From NCBI GenBank assembly GCA_036557185.1, contig DATBHZ010000170.1, positions 1 through 11,414 on the forward strand: a stretch of DNA of 11,414 bases. The letters are read 5' to 3'. Each line of letters begins with the position of its first letter. The stretch's first letter is position 1. Shown here piece by piece: positions 1-5,274 of the stretch. Below the pieces are notes generated by a model. It saw only the letters and a list, made by a program, of their open reading frames with translations, made no database searches and had not been told where the DNA came from. A program made the position numbers and the translations under genes. This stretch comes from DATBHZ01 sp036557185 (GTDB lineage Bacteria; Actinomycetota; Acidimicrobiia; IMCC26256; JAENVU01).

Positions 1-141
1 CTCGCGAAGCAGATCATCGCGGATCCGACGGTGCGGACGATCCTCGACGCCAATCCGTCGACGCTGACGCCGCAACAGGCAGCCGCGGTGCGCGCGGCGT
101 CGGAGCGCGCGGGACTGGCCTGCAGAGCGCAGCTGGGCTGA
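1..141 (+). CDS. C-terminal end of an unrecognised protein (partial)
   Basis: An open frame enters from the left edge and ends at TGA 139-141, giving 46 residues. Third codon positions are overwhelmingly G or C, as in the other genes here, which supports real coding. The visible tail contains DPTVRTILDANPSTLTPQQ and is rich in Ala, Arg and Gln, so it is probably helical. It ends in CRAQLG with a single Cys near the end. No family is recognisable from this much. The frame has no start inside the window and its function is unknown. The stop lies 28 bp before the tRNA-Pro gene, which has its own -10-like box, so the two need not be co-transcribed. Confidence 0.55.
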   Translation, partial: LAKQIIADPTVRTILDANPSTLTPQQAAAVRAASERAGLACRAQLG

Positions 142-155
142 GGCGCAGGCTGCCG

Positions 156-161
156 TAACCT
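156..161 (+). promoter_or_regulatory. Candidate -10 box of the tRNA-Pro gene
   Basis: TAACCT lies 8 nt before the first base of the tRNA, so transcription would start almost at the mature 5' end. The same hexamer serves as the candidate -10 of the hydrolase-cyclase gene at 286-291. No good -35 box is visible 17-18 bp upstream, so this is tentative. Confidence 0.35.
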
Positions 162-169
162 GTCGCCGA

Positions 170-247
170 CGGGAAGTAGCGCAGTTCGGTTAGCGCACCT
201 GCTTTGGGAGCAGGAGGTCGGGGGTTCAAATCCCCCCTTCCCGACCA
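170..247 (+). tRNA. tRNA-Pro (anticodon TGG), CCA encoded
   Basis: A full cloverleaf can be drawn. The acceptor stem is CGGGAAG (170-176) with CTTCCCG (237-243). The D stem is GCGC/GCGC. The anticodon stem is CCTGC/GCAGG around the loop TTTGGGA, with TGG at 205-207. The T arm is GGGGG-TTCAAAT-CCCCC. The discriminator is A244 and an encoded CCA follows at 245-247. UGG reads CCA and, by wobble, other Pro codons. The initial C of the acceptor stem fits the usual bacterial tRNA-Pro identity. Confidence 0.96.
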
Positions 248-261
248 GCGGCCACCCGCCC

Positions 262-291
262 TTCACGGGTCTCCGAGCGTGGCCCTAACCT
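262..291 (+). promoter_or_regulatory. Candidate promoter for a leaderless hydrolase-cyclase mRNA
   Basis: TTCACG (262-267; 4 of 6 matches to TTGACA) and TAACCT (286-291) are 18 bp apart. The -10 ends 6 nt before the ATG at 298, so transcription would begin at or next to the A of the start codon. No Shine-Dalgarno sequence precedes that ATG, which agrees with leaderless translation. A 5-bp hairpin (ACCCG 254-258 with CGGGT 266-270) overlaps the -35; it has no T run and is unlikely to be a terminator. Confidence 0.45.
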
Positions 292-297
292 TCCGGA

Positions 298-1629
298 ATG
301 ACGCCGGAGACGCGCTACGCGCTCAACGACGGGACCCACATCGCCTACCAGATCTGGGGCGAGGGTGATATCGACCTCGTCCTCGTGCCCGGCTTCATGT
401 CGCATCTCGAGATCGTCTGGGAGCTGCCCGCGGCGCGCCGGTTCTTCGAGCGGCTCGGCTCGTTCGCGCGTGTGATCGCCTTCGACCGCCGCGGCACCGG
501 TCTCTCCGACCCGACCACCGTCGAGCACGCGCCCAACCTCGAGACGCGCATGCAGGACCTCATCGCCGTCATGGATGCGGCTGGGTCCGAATGCGCCGCG
601 CTCTCCGGTCAGTCCGAGGGCGCGCCGACAGCGATCCTCTGCGCCGCGACCTTTCCTGAGCGGATCCGAGCATTGGTGCTCAGCGGCCCGATGGCCCGGA
701 CCACGTACTCCGACGATCACTGGTGGCTTCCCACGACCGAGGACTTCACCGAGGCCGGCATCGAGCTCGTTCTTCCGGCATGGGGACGAGGAGTCACCGT
801 CGACGTCAGCGCGCCGACCATGGCAGACGATCCAGAGATCGTTGCGTTCGTCGCGCGCTTCGAGCGCGCTTCCATCACACCGGGGATGCTCGCGTCCGTA
901 GCCGCCATGTTCTACGACACTGATGTGCGCGCGGTCCTCCCCGCGGTGCGCGTTCCGACGCTCGTGATCCACCACACCGGCGACCGGCTCGTCAACGTCC
1001 GCAGCGGCCGGTACGTGGCCGAGCACATCGACGGCGCGCGTTTCGTCGAGGTTCCCGGCGTGAACCACACGCCGTGGTTCGACCCGTCTCCGACCTACCT
1101 CGAGGAGATCGAGGAGTTCCTCACGGGGAACCGCTCGGCCGCCGCGCCGCAACGCAAGCTCGTCACCGTGATGTTCACCGACATCGTCGCCTCGACCGAG
1201 CGAGCGGCGGAGCTCGGTGACACCCAATGGCGCGACCTGCTCGATCGGCACGACCAGCTCGTCCGCGCCGAGATCGAGAGGTTCGGCGGCACCGAGATCA
1301 AGACGACCGGCGACGGCTTCCTGGCGACGTTCGACGGGCCGGCGGCTGCCATCCGATGCGCGACTGCGATCCGTGCGGCCGCCTATGCGATCGGTGTCGG
1401 CGTGCGCATCGGCCTGCACGCAGGCGAGATCGAGATCATCGACGACGACATCGGCGGCATCTCGGTGCACGTCGCCGCGCGCGTGTGTGCGCTCGCAGGT
1501 GACAGCGAGGTCTTGGCCACGCGTACGGTGAAGGACCTCGTCGCTGGCTCCGGGATCGGCTTCGAGCCGCGGGGGACCCACACCCTCAAAGGGGTGCCCG
1601 ACGACTGGGAGCTCTTCGCGATCGCGTGA
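298..1629 (+). CDS. Alpha/beta-hydrolase fused to class III nucleotide cyclase (LipJ-like)
   Basis: This 443-residue protein joins two enzymes. Residues about 5-275 form an alpha/beta-hydrolase with the whole triad visible: nucleophile Ser106 in G-Q-S-E-G, Asp229 in HHTGD, and His257 in GVNHTP. Residues about 285-443 form an adenylate/guanylate cyclase catalytic domain, with metal aspartates Asp295 (FTDIV) and Asp339 (TTGDGF), a substrate-side Lys335 (GTEIKT) and Arg395. The usual transition-state Asn before the AARV motif is His391 (SVHVAARV). Mycobacterial LipJ (Rv1900c) has the same domain order, and the family makes cAMP. No signal peptide or membrane segment is visible, so it should be cytosolic; class III domains work as dimers. 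The hydrolase half may act as a regulatory or sensor module, but its substrate is unknown. The ATG at 298 is chosen because it fits a leaderless promoter and is the first start of the hydrolase domain. Confidence 0.93.
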   Translation: MTPETRYALNDGTHIAYQIWGEGDIDLVLVPGFMSHLEIVWELPAARRFFERLGSFARVIAFDRRGTGLSDPTTVEHAPNLETRMQDLIAVMDAAGSECAALSGQSEGAPTAILCAATFPERIRALVLSGPMARTTYSDDHWWLPTTEDFTEAGIELVLPAWGRGVTVDVSAPTMADDPEIVAFVARFERASITPGMLASVAAMFYDTDVRAVLPAVRVPTLVIHHTGDRLVNVRSGRYVAEHIDGARFVEVPGVNHTPWFDPSPTYLEEIEEFLTGNRSAAAPQRKLVTVMFTDIVASTERAAELGDTQWRDLLDRHDQLVRAEIERFGGTEIKTTGDGFLATFDGPAAAIRCATAIRAAAYAIGVGVRIGLHAGEIEIIDDDIGGISVHVAARVCALAGDSEVLATRTVKDLVAGSGIGFEPRGTHTLKGVPDDWELFAIA

Positions 1630-1642
1630 GGACGCGCGCTGA

Positions 1643-2803
1643 TCAGGTCTTGTCGAGCAGAGCCTCAGTCACCACGCGGCTCGCGTCCTTCGGAGCGAAG
1701 GTTCGTGGCCGGGTCGAGGCAGCACCGAGTCGCACGACGACCGTCTTCGATCCCGGGTCGATCTGCACGATCTGATTGCCCAGCCCGATCGCCCAGAACA
1801 TATCGACGGGTGCACCCGGGACCAGCTGTCCGCGCGTCGTGGTCCGGTTCGCTGCGGCGCTGATGTCGGATGCGGCGAGCGGGCCGGCGATGACCCCCGC
1901 ACGGTTCAGCCACCACAGATATCCATACGCGGCGTTGAGCGGCGTCGACGATGCCCCGGTTGCGGCCACGAGCCACCCCGACGACACGATCTGCCGGTTC
2001 CCCCATCGGCCGTGGTCCAGGACCATGAGCCCGAACCGCGCCATGTCACGGCATGTCGACCGGATCCCCGTGTAGGTCTGCGTGTTGCCGGCAGCATCCG
2101 CGCTCATGGTCGTGTCACGCATACCGAGCGGTCCGAAGATGTGTTGCTGCGCGAACGTGCCGACGTCCTCGCCGGTCACCCCGCGGAGCACGCGCTGCAG
2201 GGTCTGGATCGCAGAGTTGTTGTAAGCCCACACCGTGCCCGGCGCGGATGTTTGCCGGAGGCTCACGGCGAAGGCGGTCTGGTCCTTGGCGCGGATGAGC
2301 TCCACGTAGTCGGTCCGGAGGCTCCATTCACGACCCGAGTCGTTGCTCAGGAGATCTCGGACGGTCACGACCTGCGCGGGCGTGCCCCGCCACTCTGGGA
2401 TCCACCTTGATGCACTGTCGGTGATGCGCAGCTTGCCCTCGTCCTGCGCGATGCCAATCAGCGTGCTCGTGAACGACTTCGTCGCGGAGAACACCTGGCG
2501 CGGGGTGTCCGCGGTCGTGCCGCGGAAGTACCACTCGTCGGCCAGCTTGCCGTTGCGCACGACAGCAAGGCAGTTGGACGCGTTGGTCTGCGCCGTCTTG
2601 GCGATCGTGTCGAGCTTCGACGCGTCCAGGCCTTGCGAGGCGGGCGACACCTTCTCCCACTCGCTGCCGGGGACGGTGCCCAGTCGGGCCGAGCCCGGAT
2701 TCGTGGTGCTCGTGCTCTTGCTCGCGCTCGGATGTGAGGAGCTGCACGCGACGCCGACCACCCCCACCAGGAGGGCGGCTGCCACACGACCTGTCCGGCT
2801 CAT
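1643..2803 (-). CDS. Serine beta-lactamase-like lipoprotein hydrolase (PF00144 type)
   Basis: The protein has 386 residues. An N-terminal signal ends in a lipobox, VGVAC, with Cys20 as the expected lipidated residue, followed by a Ser/Thr-rich linker (about 21-40). It should therefore sit on the outer face of the membrane. The body has the penicillin-binding-protein/class C beta-lactamase motifs: Ser106-A-T-K109 (SxxK, nucleophile and base), Tyr194-N-N196 (YxN), and a third-motif equivalent in WAIGLGNQ (337-344) instead of KTG. The family includes esterases, peptidases and beta-lactamases. Loss of a clear KTG makes an esterase or peptidase role more likely than drug hydrolysis (inference). 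The start at 2803 is supported by AGGAG 8 nt upstream and a proper lipoprotein signal; an in-frame ATG 14 codons earlier has neither. The gene lies 82 bp downstream of the dehydrogenase on the same strand and converges with the hydrolase-cyclase gene, leaving 13 bp between the stops. Confidence 0.9.
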   Translation of the reverse strand: MSRTGRVAAALLVGVVGVACSSSHPSASKSTSTTNPGSARLGTVPGSEWEKVSPASQGLDASKLDTIAKTAQTNASNCLAVVRNGKLADEWYFRGTTADTPRQVFSATKSFTSTLIGIAQDEGKLRITDSASRWIPEWRGTPAQVVTVRDLLSNDSGREWSLRTDYVELIRAKDQTAFAVSLRQTSAPGTVWAYNNSAIQTLQRVLRGVTGEDVGTFAQQHIFGPLGMRDTTMSADAAGNTQTYTGIRSTCRDMARFGLMVLDHGRWGNRQIVSSGWLVAATGASSTPLNAAYGYLWWLNRAGVIAGPLAASDISAAANRTTTRGQLVPGAPVDMFWAIGLGNQIVQIDPGSKTVVVRLGAASTRPRTFAPKDASRVVTEALLDKT

Positions 2804-2811
2804 GTCTCCCG

Positions 2812-2816
2812 CTCCT
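2812..2816 (-). promoter_or_regulatory. Ribosome binding site of the beta-lactamase-like lipoprotein
   Basis: AGGAG on the minus strand lies 8 nt before the ATG at 2803-2801. It selects this start over the in-frame ATG at 2845. Confidence 0.65.
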
Positions 2817-2856
2817 GGCCCTGCGGGCCGGGCCGCTCGGGCCACGCTCGCTGCTC

Positions 2857-2871
2857 GGCGGGGTACCCGCC
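2857..2871 (-). terminator. GC-rich hairpin between dehydrogenase and lipoprotein genes
   Basis: GGCGGG (2857-2862) and CCCGCC (2866-2871) are perfect 6-bp arms with a 3-nt loop, about 15 bp after the dehydrogenase stop. There is no T run on either side, so it is not a classical intrinsic terminator. It may be a T-less terminator, an mRNA-processing element, or simply a product of GC-rich sequence. Confidence 0.22.
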
Positions 2872-2885
2872 TCGCGGACGCTCCC

Positions 2886-3701
2886 TCACGCGGCGGGCTC
2901 CGGCCACGTGACGCCGAACTGCGTGGAGTCGAGGATCCGGCCCGTGATGCCGGCAGCGTCCTGCGCCGCCAGATGGTTCACCGCGGGCACGACGTCGGCC
3001 GGCTCTCCCCACCCGGTCCAGTCGATCTCGCCGAGCTCGTGCACCGTCATCTCGGTCTTGATGGCTCCGGGGCGCAGCGCGTTGACGGCGACGTTCGCTT
3101 CGCAAAGCTCGTCGGCGAGCGCGGTACTGAAGCGCTCGAGCGCCGCCTTGGCCGTCGAGTAGGTCACGTAGCCGGGCGGCATCCCGGTGATGAGCGGATC
3201 CGCGGCGTGCGAGGACATGTTCACGATGCTCCCGCCGCCCTGGCCTCGCATGTGTGGAACGACGCACTTGGCCGAGACGAAGAGGCTCCGGACGTTGACG
3301 CGCATCGAAGCGTCCCACATCTCCCCGGTGGACTCGTCGAAGCTGCCGCGGGTCGATGCCATCGCGTTGTTCACGAGCACGTCGACCCTCCCGAGCTCGC
3401 CGACGGTGCGTTCGACGAGGTCGCGGATGTCCTGCGCATTGCCGATGTCGCAGCGGATACCGAGCGCGCGACCTCCCTGCGCGGTGATCTCCGCCACGGT
3501 GTCGTCGATCGTGAGCGCGAACTCGCCCGGATCGTCCGCGGTCGACCGCGCTGCGCAGACCACGGCCGCGCCAGCCTCCGCGAGCCCGATGGCGAGCCCC
3601 TTGCCGATGCCCCGCGAGGCTCCCGTCACGATCGCGACCTTGCCGTCGAGATCGGGCGTCGGAGGCACGGGCACGCACGACTCTGACACCGCGGCGCTCA
3701 T
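2886..3701 (-). CDS. Short-chain dehydrogenase/reductase (classical SDR)
   Basis: This is a cytosolic NAD(P)-dependent oxidoreductase of 271 residues, typical length for a classical SDR. The cofactor motif TGASRGIG is at 26-33, NNA at 111-113, the catalytic Ser is in NMSSHA (Ser164), and Tyr181-S-T-A-Lys185 gives YxxxK. The Ser-Tyr distance is 17 residues rather than the common 13, caused by a loop containing LITGMPP. My recollection is that SDR groups near citronellol dehydrogenase/HSDL2 also have a longer loop here. Substrate cannot be read from sequence. The ATG at 3701 is chosen because the next upstream in-frame start, at 3761, would run inside the tRNA-Gly gene. No strong ribosome site precedes 3701. 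The gene is upstream of, and in line with, the beta-lactamase-like lipoprotein, possibly in one transcript. Confidence 0.9.
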   Translation of the reverse strand: MSAAVSESCVPVPPTPDLDGKVAIVTGASRGIGKGLAIGLAEAGAAVVCAARSTADDPGEFALTIDDTVAEITAQGGRALGIRCDIGNAQDIRDLVERTVGELGRVDVLVNNAMASTRGSFDESTGEMWDASMRVNVRSLFVSAKCVVPHMRGQGGGSIVNMSSHAADPLITGMPPGYVTYSTAKAALERFSTALADELCEANVAVNALRPGAIKTEMTVHELGEIDWTGWGEPADVVPAVNHLAAQDAAGITGRILDSTQFGVTWPEPAA

Positions 3702-3746
3702 CGGGCCAAGGTGGCGAGCATCACGACGAGTAGCGTGTTGCCCTCC

Positions 3747-3820
3747 GCGGGTGTAGCTCAATGGCAGAGCCCCAGCCTTCCAAGCTGGTCATGCGGGTTC
3801 GATTCCCGTCACCCGCTCCA
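3747..3820 (+). tRNA. tRNA-Gly (anticodon TCC), CCA encoded
   Basis: The acceptor stem is GCGGGTG (3747-3753) with CACCCGC (3810-3816). The D stem is GCTC/GAGC. The anticodon stem is CCAGC/GCTGG around CTTCCAA, with TCC at 3779-3781. The T arm is CGGG-TTCGATT-CCCG inside a full cloverleaf. The discriminator is T3817 and CCA is encoded at 3818-3820. UCC reads GGA and GGG. It is divergent from the SDR gene and lies just upstream of the lower-GC ArsR-DUF2071 cassette. The stretch 3821-3999 holds no convincing gene or terminator. Confidence 0.96.
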
Positions 3821-3999
3821 TACCGTGTGCGCCGGTCGGACCGTCCAAAATCAGACCTGCACCGAGAGTCGCGCCGAACAGGGCCGCACCTTCCGTCTGC
3901 TCCGCGCGCCCGATCCCGCGCCGGATCCAGCTGAGGAATGAGGCCGGTCGCCGCGACCTTGCACGCGGGTCGGGCGGTCCGTCTGTGCCGTGTCGACCA

Positions 4000-4029
4000 T
4001 TGACATCTATTTCGTACAATGGCTAAATA
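4000..4029 (+). promoter_or_regulatory. Promoter of the ArsR-DUF2071 operon
   Basis: A perfect TTGACA (4000-4005) is followed, after 18 bp, by TAAATA (4024-4029). The -10 ends 5 nt before the ATG at 4035, so the transcript should be leaderless or nearly so. This strip is far more AT-rich than its surroundings. It is the best guide to the real start of the ArsR gene. Confidence 0.7.
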
Positions 4030-4036
4030 ACGAAAT
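4009..4036 (+). promoter_or_regulatory. Candidate ArsR operator: inverted repeat plus direct repeat
   Basis: ATTTCGT (4009-4015) and ACGAAAT (4030-4036) are perfect 7-bp inverted arms 14 bp apart. They straddle the -10 and the expected transcription start. A 9-bp direct repeat, AATGGCTAA, occurs at 4018-4026 and again at 4034-4042, a period of 16 bp. Binding of a dimeric repressor here would block polymerase, suggesting autoregulation (inference from position). Which of the two repeats is the true site cannot be told. Confidence 0.5.
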
Positions 4037-4355
4037 GGCTAACGATGAGCCGATCTTCCGAGCCTTGGCGGACCCCACTCGCCGACAGATTCTCCACGAC
4101 CTTCGCGACGGAGAGCTCACGGCTGGCGACATCGCCAGCAGATTTACCATCAGCGCCCCGTCGATCTCGCGACACCTTTCACTGCTGAAGACAGCGGGGC
4201 TTGTCGAGGAACGGCGCGACGCCAACCGCATCTACTACTCGCTCGTCGAGGAGCGGCTTGCCCTGTGCCTCAACGACTTCCTTTCCGTGGTGTGTCCCGA
4301 GCAGATCGTGCTTCGGCGCCGCCGCACCAAGCGCCAAAGGAGAAGCAGCGCATGA
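4035..4355 (+). CDS. ArsR-family winged-helix repressor, no metal motif
   Basis: This is a small cytosolic DNA-binding protein of 106 residues. It opens with the family hallmark FRALADPTRRQIL (8-20). The recognition helix region is about 39-56 (SAPSISRHLSLLKTAGL) and the wing is about 58-70 (EERRDANRIYYSL). A basic tail of Arg/Lys follows at 94-103. The ELCVC-type metal site of classical ArsR/SmtB proteins is absent; only Cys78 and Cys87 are present. It is therefore unlikely to be an arsenic or zinc sensor, and its signal is unknown. The ATG at 4035 is preferred over an in-frame GTG at 3990 because the family hallmark begins just after it and because 3990 lies upstream of the promoter. Its stop overlaps the next start as ATGA (4352-4355), so the two genes are translationally coupled. 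Confidence 0.9.
   Translation: MANDEPIFRALADPTRRQILHDLRDGELTAGDIASRFTISAPSISRHLSLLKTAGLVEERRDANRIYYSLVEERLALCLNDFLSVVCPEQIVLRRRRTKRQRRSSA
4336..4343 (+). promoter_or_regulatory. Ribosome binding site of the DUF2071 gene
   Basis: AAAGGAGA lies inside the end of the ArsR gene. Its GGAG core is 9 nt before ATG 4352 and 12 nt before ATG 4355, favouring 4352. It rules out an in-frame start at 4265 deep inside the ArsR gene. Confidence 0.7.
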
Positions 4356-5071
4356 TGCAACCGAAGATGCGGTCCAGAGTCGCTCGCCGACTCCTCATCA
4401 ACTACCGAGTCGATCCCACAGTCGCGGCGCGAGCACTCCCGGAACCGTTCCGTCCACGCTTGGTCGATGGGTCTGCGATCGGCGGGATCTGCCTCATTCG
4501 TCTCGAAGACCTTCGTCCTCCATGGGCGCCACCCGCACTTTCGCTGACCACCGAGAACGCCGCCCACAGATTCGCCGTTGAGTTCGACGAGCACGGCCAC
4601 GGAGTCTTCGTTCCCCGAAGAGACTCCAATTCCCGCCTCGCTCACCTGCTCGGCGGACGCCTGTTTCCTGGTGCGCATCACCGAGCCAACATCGAGACTC
4701 ACGAATCGGGAGGACGCTATGAGATCTCTCTGACGAGCTTCGACGGCACGACAAGCGCCGCGGTAGTCGCTGATACAACCGATGCACTACAAGACGCTTC
4801 GATCTTTGGAACCGTCGAAAACGCAAGCAGCTTCTTCCGTCACGATCCGCTCGGTTTCTCCACCACGACTACACATCCTCCGCACTTCGACTGCGTCGAG
4901 CTCGAGACGCAGCAATGGTCGCTGACGCCACTCGCCGTCGAATCCGTCACGTCAAGCATGTTCGACGACCGAACGGCGTTCCCGTTGGGTTCGGCAGAGT
5001 TCGACAGTGCATTCCTGATGAGAGACATCGACGCGGTCTGGCGGCCGCACCAACGGCTCCGCGCCGCGTGA
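4352..5071 (+). CDS. DUF2071 (YqjF-like) family protein
   Basis: The protein has 239 residues, a usual length for the family, and is soluble with no signal peptide or membrane segment. Family-like features are the N-terminal LLINYRVDP (14-22), then PFRPRLVDGSAIGGICLIRLEDLRP (32-56), a middle HGHGVFVPRRDSNS (81-94) and GRLFPGAHH (102-110). I recall the family as related to the acetoacetate decarboxylase-like fold, but no reaction is established to my knowledge and none is claimed here. It is coupled to the upstream ArsR gene by an ATGA overlap, so it is very likely the target of that repressor. GC is lower than in neighbouring genes: I count 101 of 180 in 4681-4860 against 127 of 180 in three lines of the transporter. 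This suggests a different origin or weaker codon selection. The 203 bp after it, to 5274, hold no gene I can support. Confidence 0.82.
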   Translation: MMQPKMRSRVARRLLINYRVDPTVAARALPEPFRPRLVDGSAIGGICLIRLEDLRPPWAPPALSLTTENAAHRFAVEFDEHGHGVFVPRRDSNSRLAHLLGGRLFPGAHHRANIETHESGGRYEISLTSFDGTTSAAVVADTTDALQDASIFGTVENASSFFRHDPLGFSTTTTHPPHFDCVELETQQWSLTPLAVESVTSSMFDDRTAFPLGSAEFDSAFLMRDIDAVWRPHQRLRAA

Positions 5072-5244
5072 GCCGGAAGCGGGTATCGCATCGTGCCGCT
5101 GCCACCTGCCACCCAACGGCGCGGAGCGCGACCTACCAACTGATCCTGCGGCCGCCAACGATCAAGGGTGCTTCAAAACCTGGCGTTCGCGGTGCAGGGC
5201 GTGGAAGTCTCGAGGGGCGGCAACGTGCGGCCTACGGTGGGTGC

Positions 5245-5254
5245 GGTTGCAACC
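5245..5254. promoter_or_regulatory. 10-bp palindrome before the MFS gene (possible operator)
   Basis: GGTTGCAACC is a perfect palindrome between a weak -10-like TACGGT (5233-5238) and the ribosome site of the exporter gene. Its position suits a repressor site. Perfect 10-bp palindromes are expected about ten times by chance in a window this size, so this is weak. Confidence 0.2.
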
Positions 5255-5264
5255 CGCGGACGAC

Positions 5265-5268
5265 GGAG
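5265..5268 (+). promoter_or_regulatory. Ribosome binding site of the MFS exporter
   Basis: GGAG lies 6 nt before GTG 5275. It selects this GTG as the start, although the frame is open much further upstream into the DUF2071 gene. Confidence 0.6.
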
Positions 5269-5274
5269 CGCGAC

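Noticed and set aside
254..270. Hairpin ACCCG/CGGGT after tRNA-Pro as a terminator
   Set aside because: It has only five pairs, no T run, and overlaps the likely -35 of the next gene.
226..1581. A long open frame on the minus strand opposite the hydrolase-cyclase gene
   Set aside because: Its translation is Arg/Glu/Asp/Val-rich with no domain or motif, and it runs into the tRNA-Pro gene. The plus-strand protein has complete catalytic motifs. It is a high-GC antisense shadow.
2343..3686. Long plus-strand open frame across the lipoprotein and dehydrogenase genes
   Set aside because: It is low-complexity Arg/Ala/Pro sequence with no motifs, and spans two well-supported minus-strand genes plus the gap between them.
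3711..4019. Short open frames over the tRNA-Gly gene, with peptides such as GVAQWQSPSLPSW and VTGIEPA
   Set aside because: These are the familiar false peptides made by translating a tRNA gene and its complement.
3990..4034. Upstream GTG start extending the first ArsR protein by 15 residues
   Set aside because: The GTG lies upstream of the -35 box and would place the promoter inside the gene. The ArsR hallmark starts just after ATG 4035.
4265..4351. Longer N-terminus for the DUF2071 protein
   Set aside because: It lies wholly within the ArsR coding region with no family similarity. The ribosome site at 4336-4343 points to ATG 4352.
5160..5260. Possible selenocysteine tRNA suggested by CTTCAAA (5171-5177)
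   Set aside because: The flanking bases GGGTG and ACCTG do not form an anticodon stem, and no acceptor or long variable arm can be drawn.
5072..5274. Search for a repeat of the tRNA-Gly 3' end marking an integrated element
   Set aside because: No copy of the T-arm/acceptor sequence was seen, and no integrase gene is present in the window.
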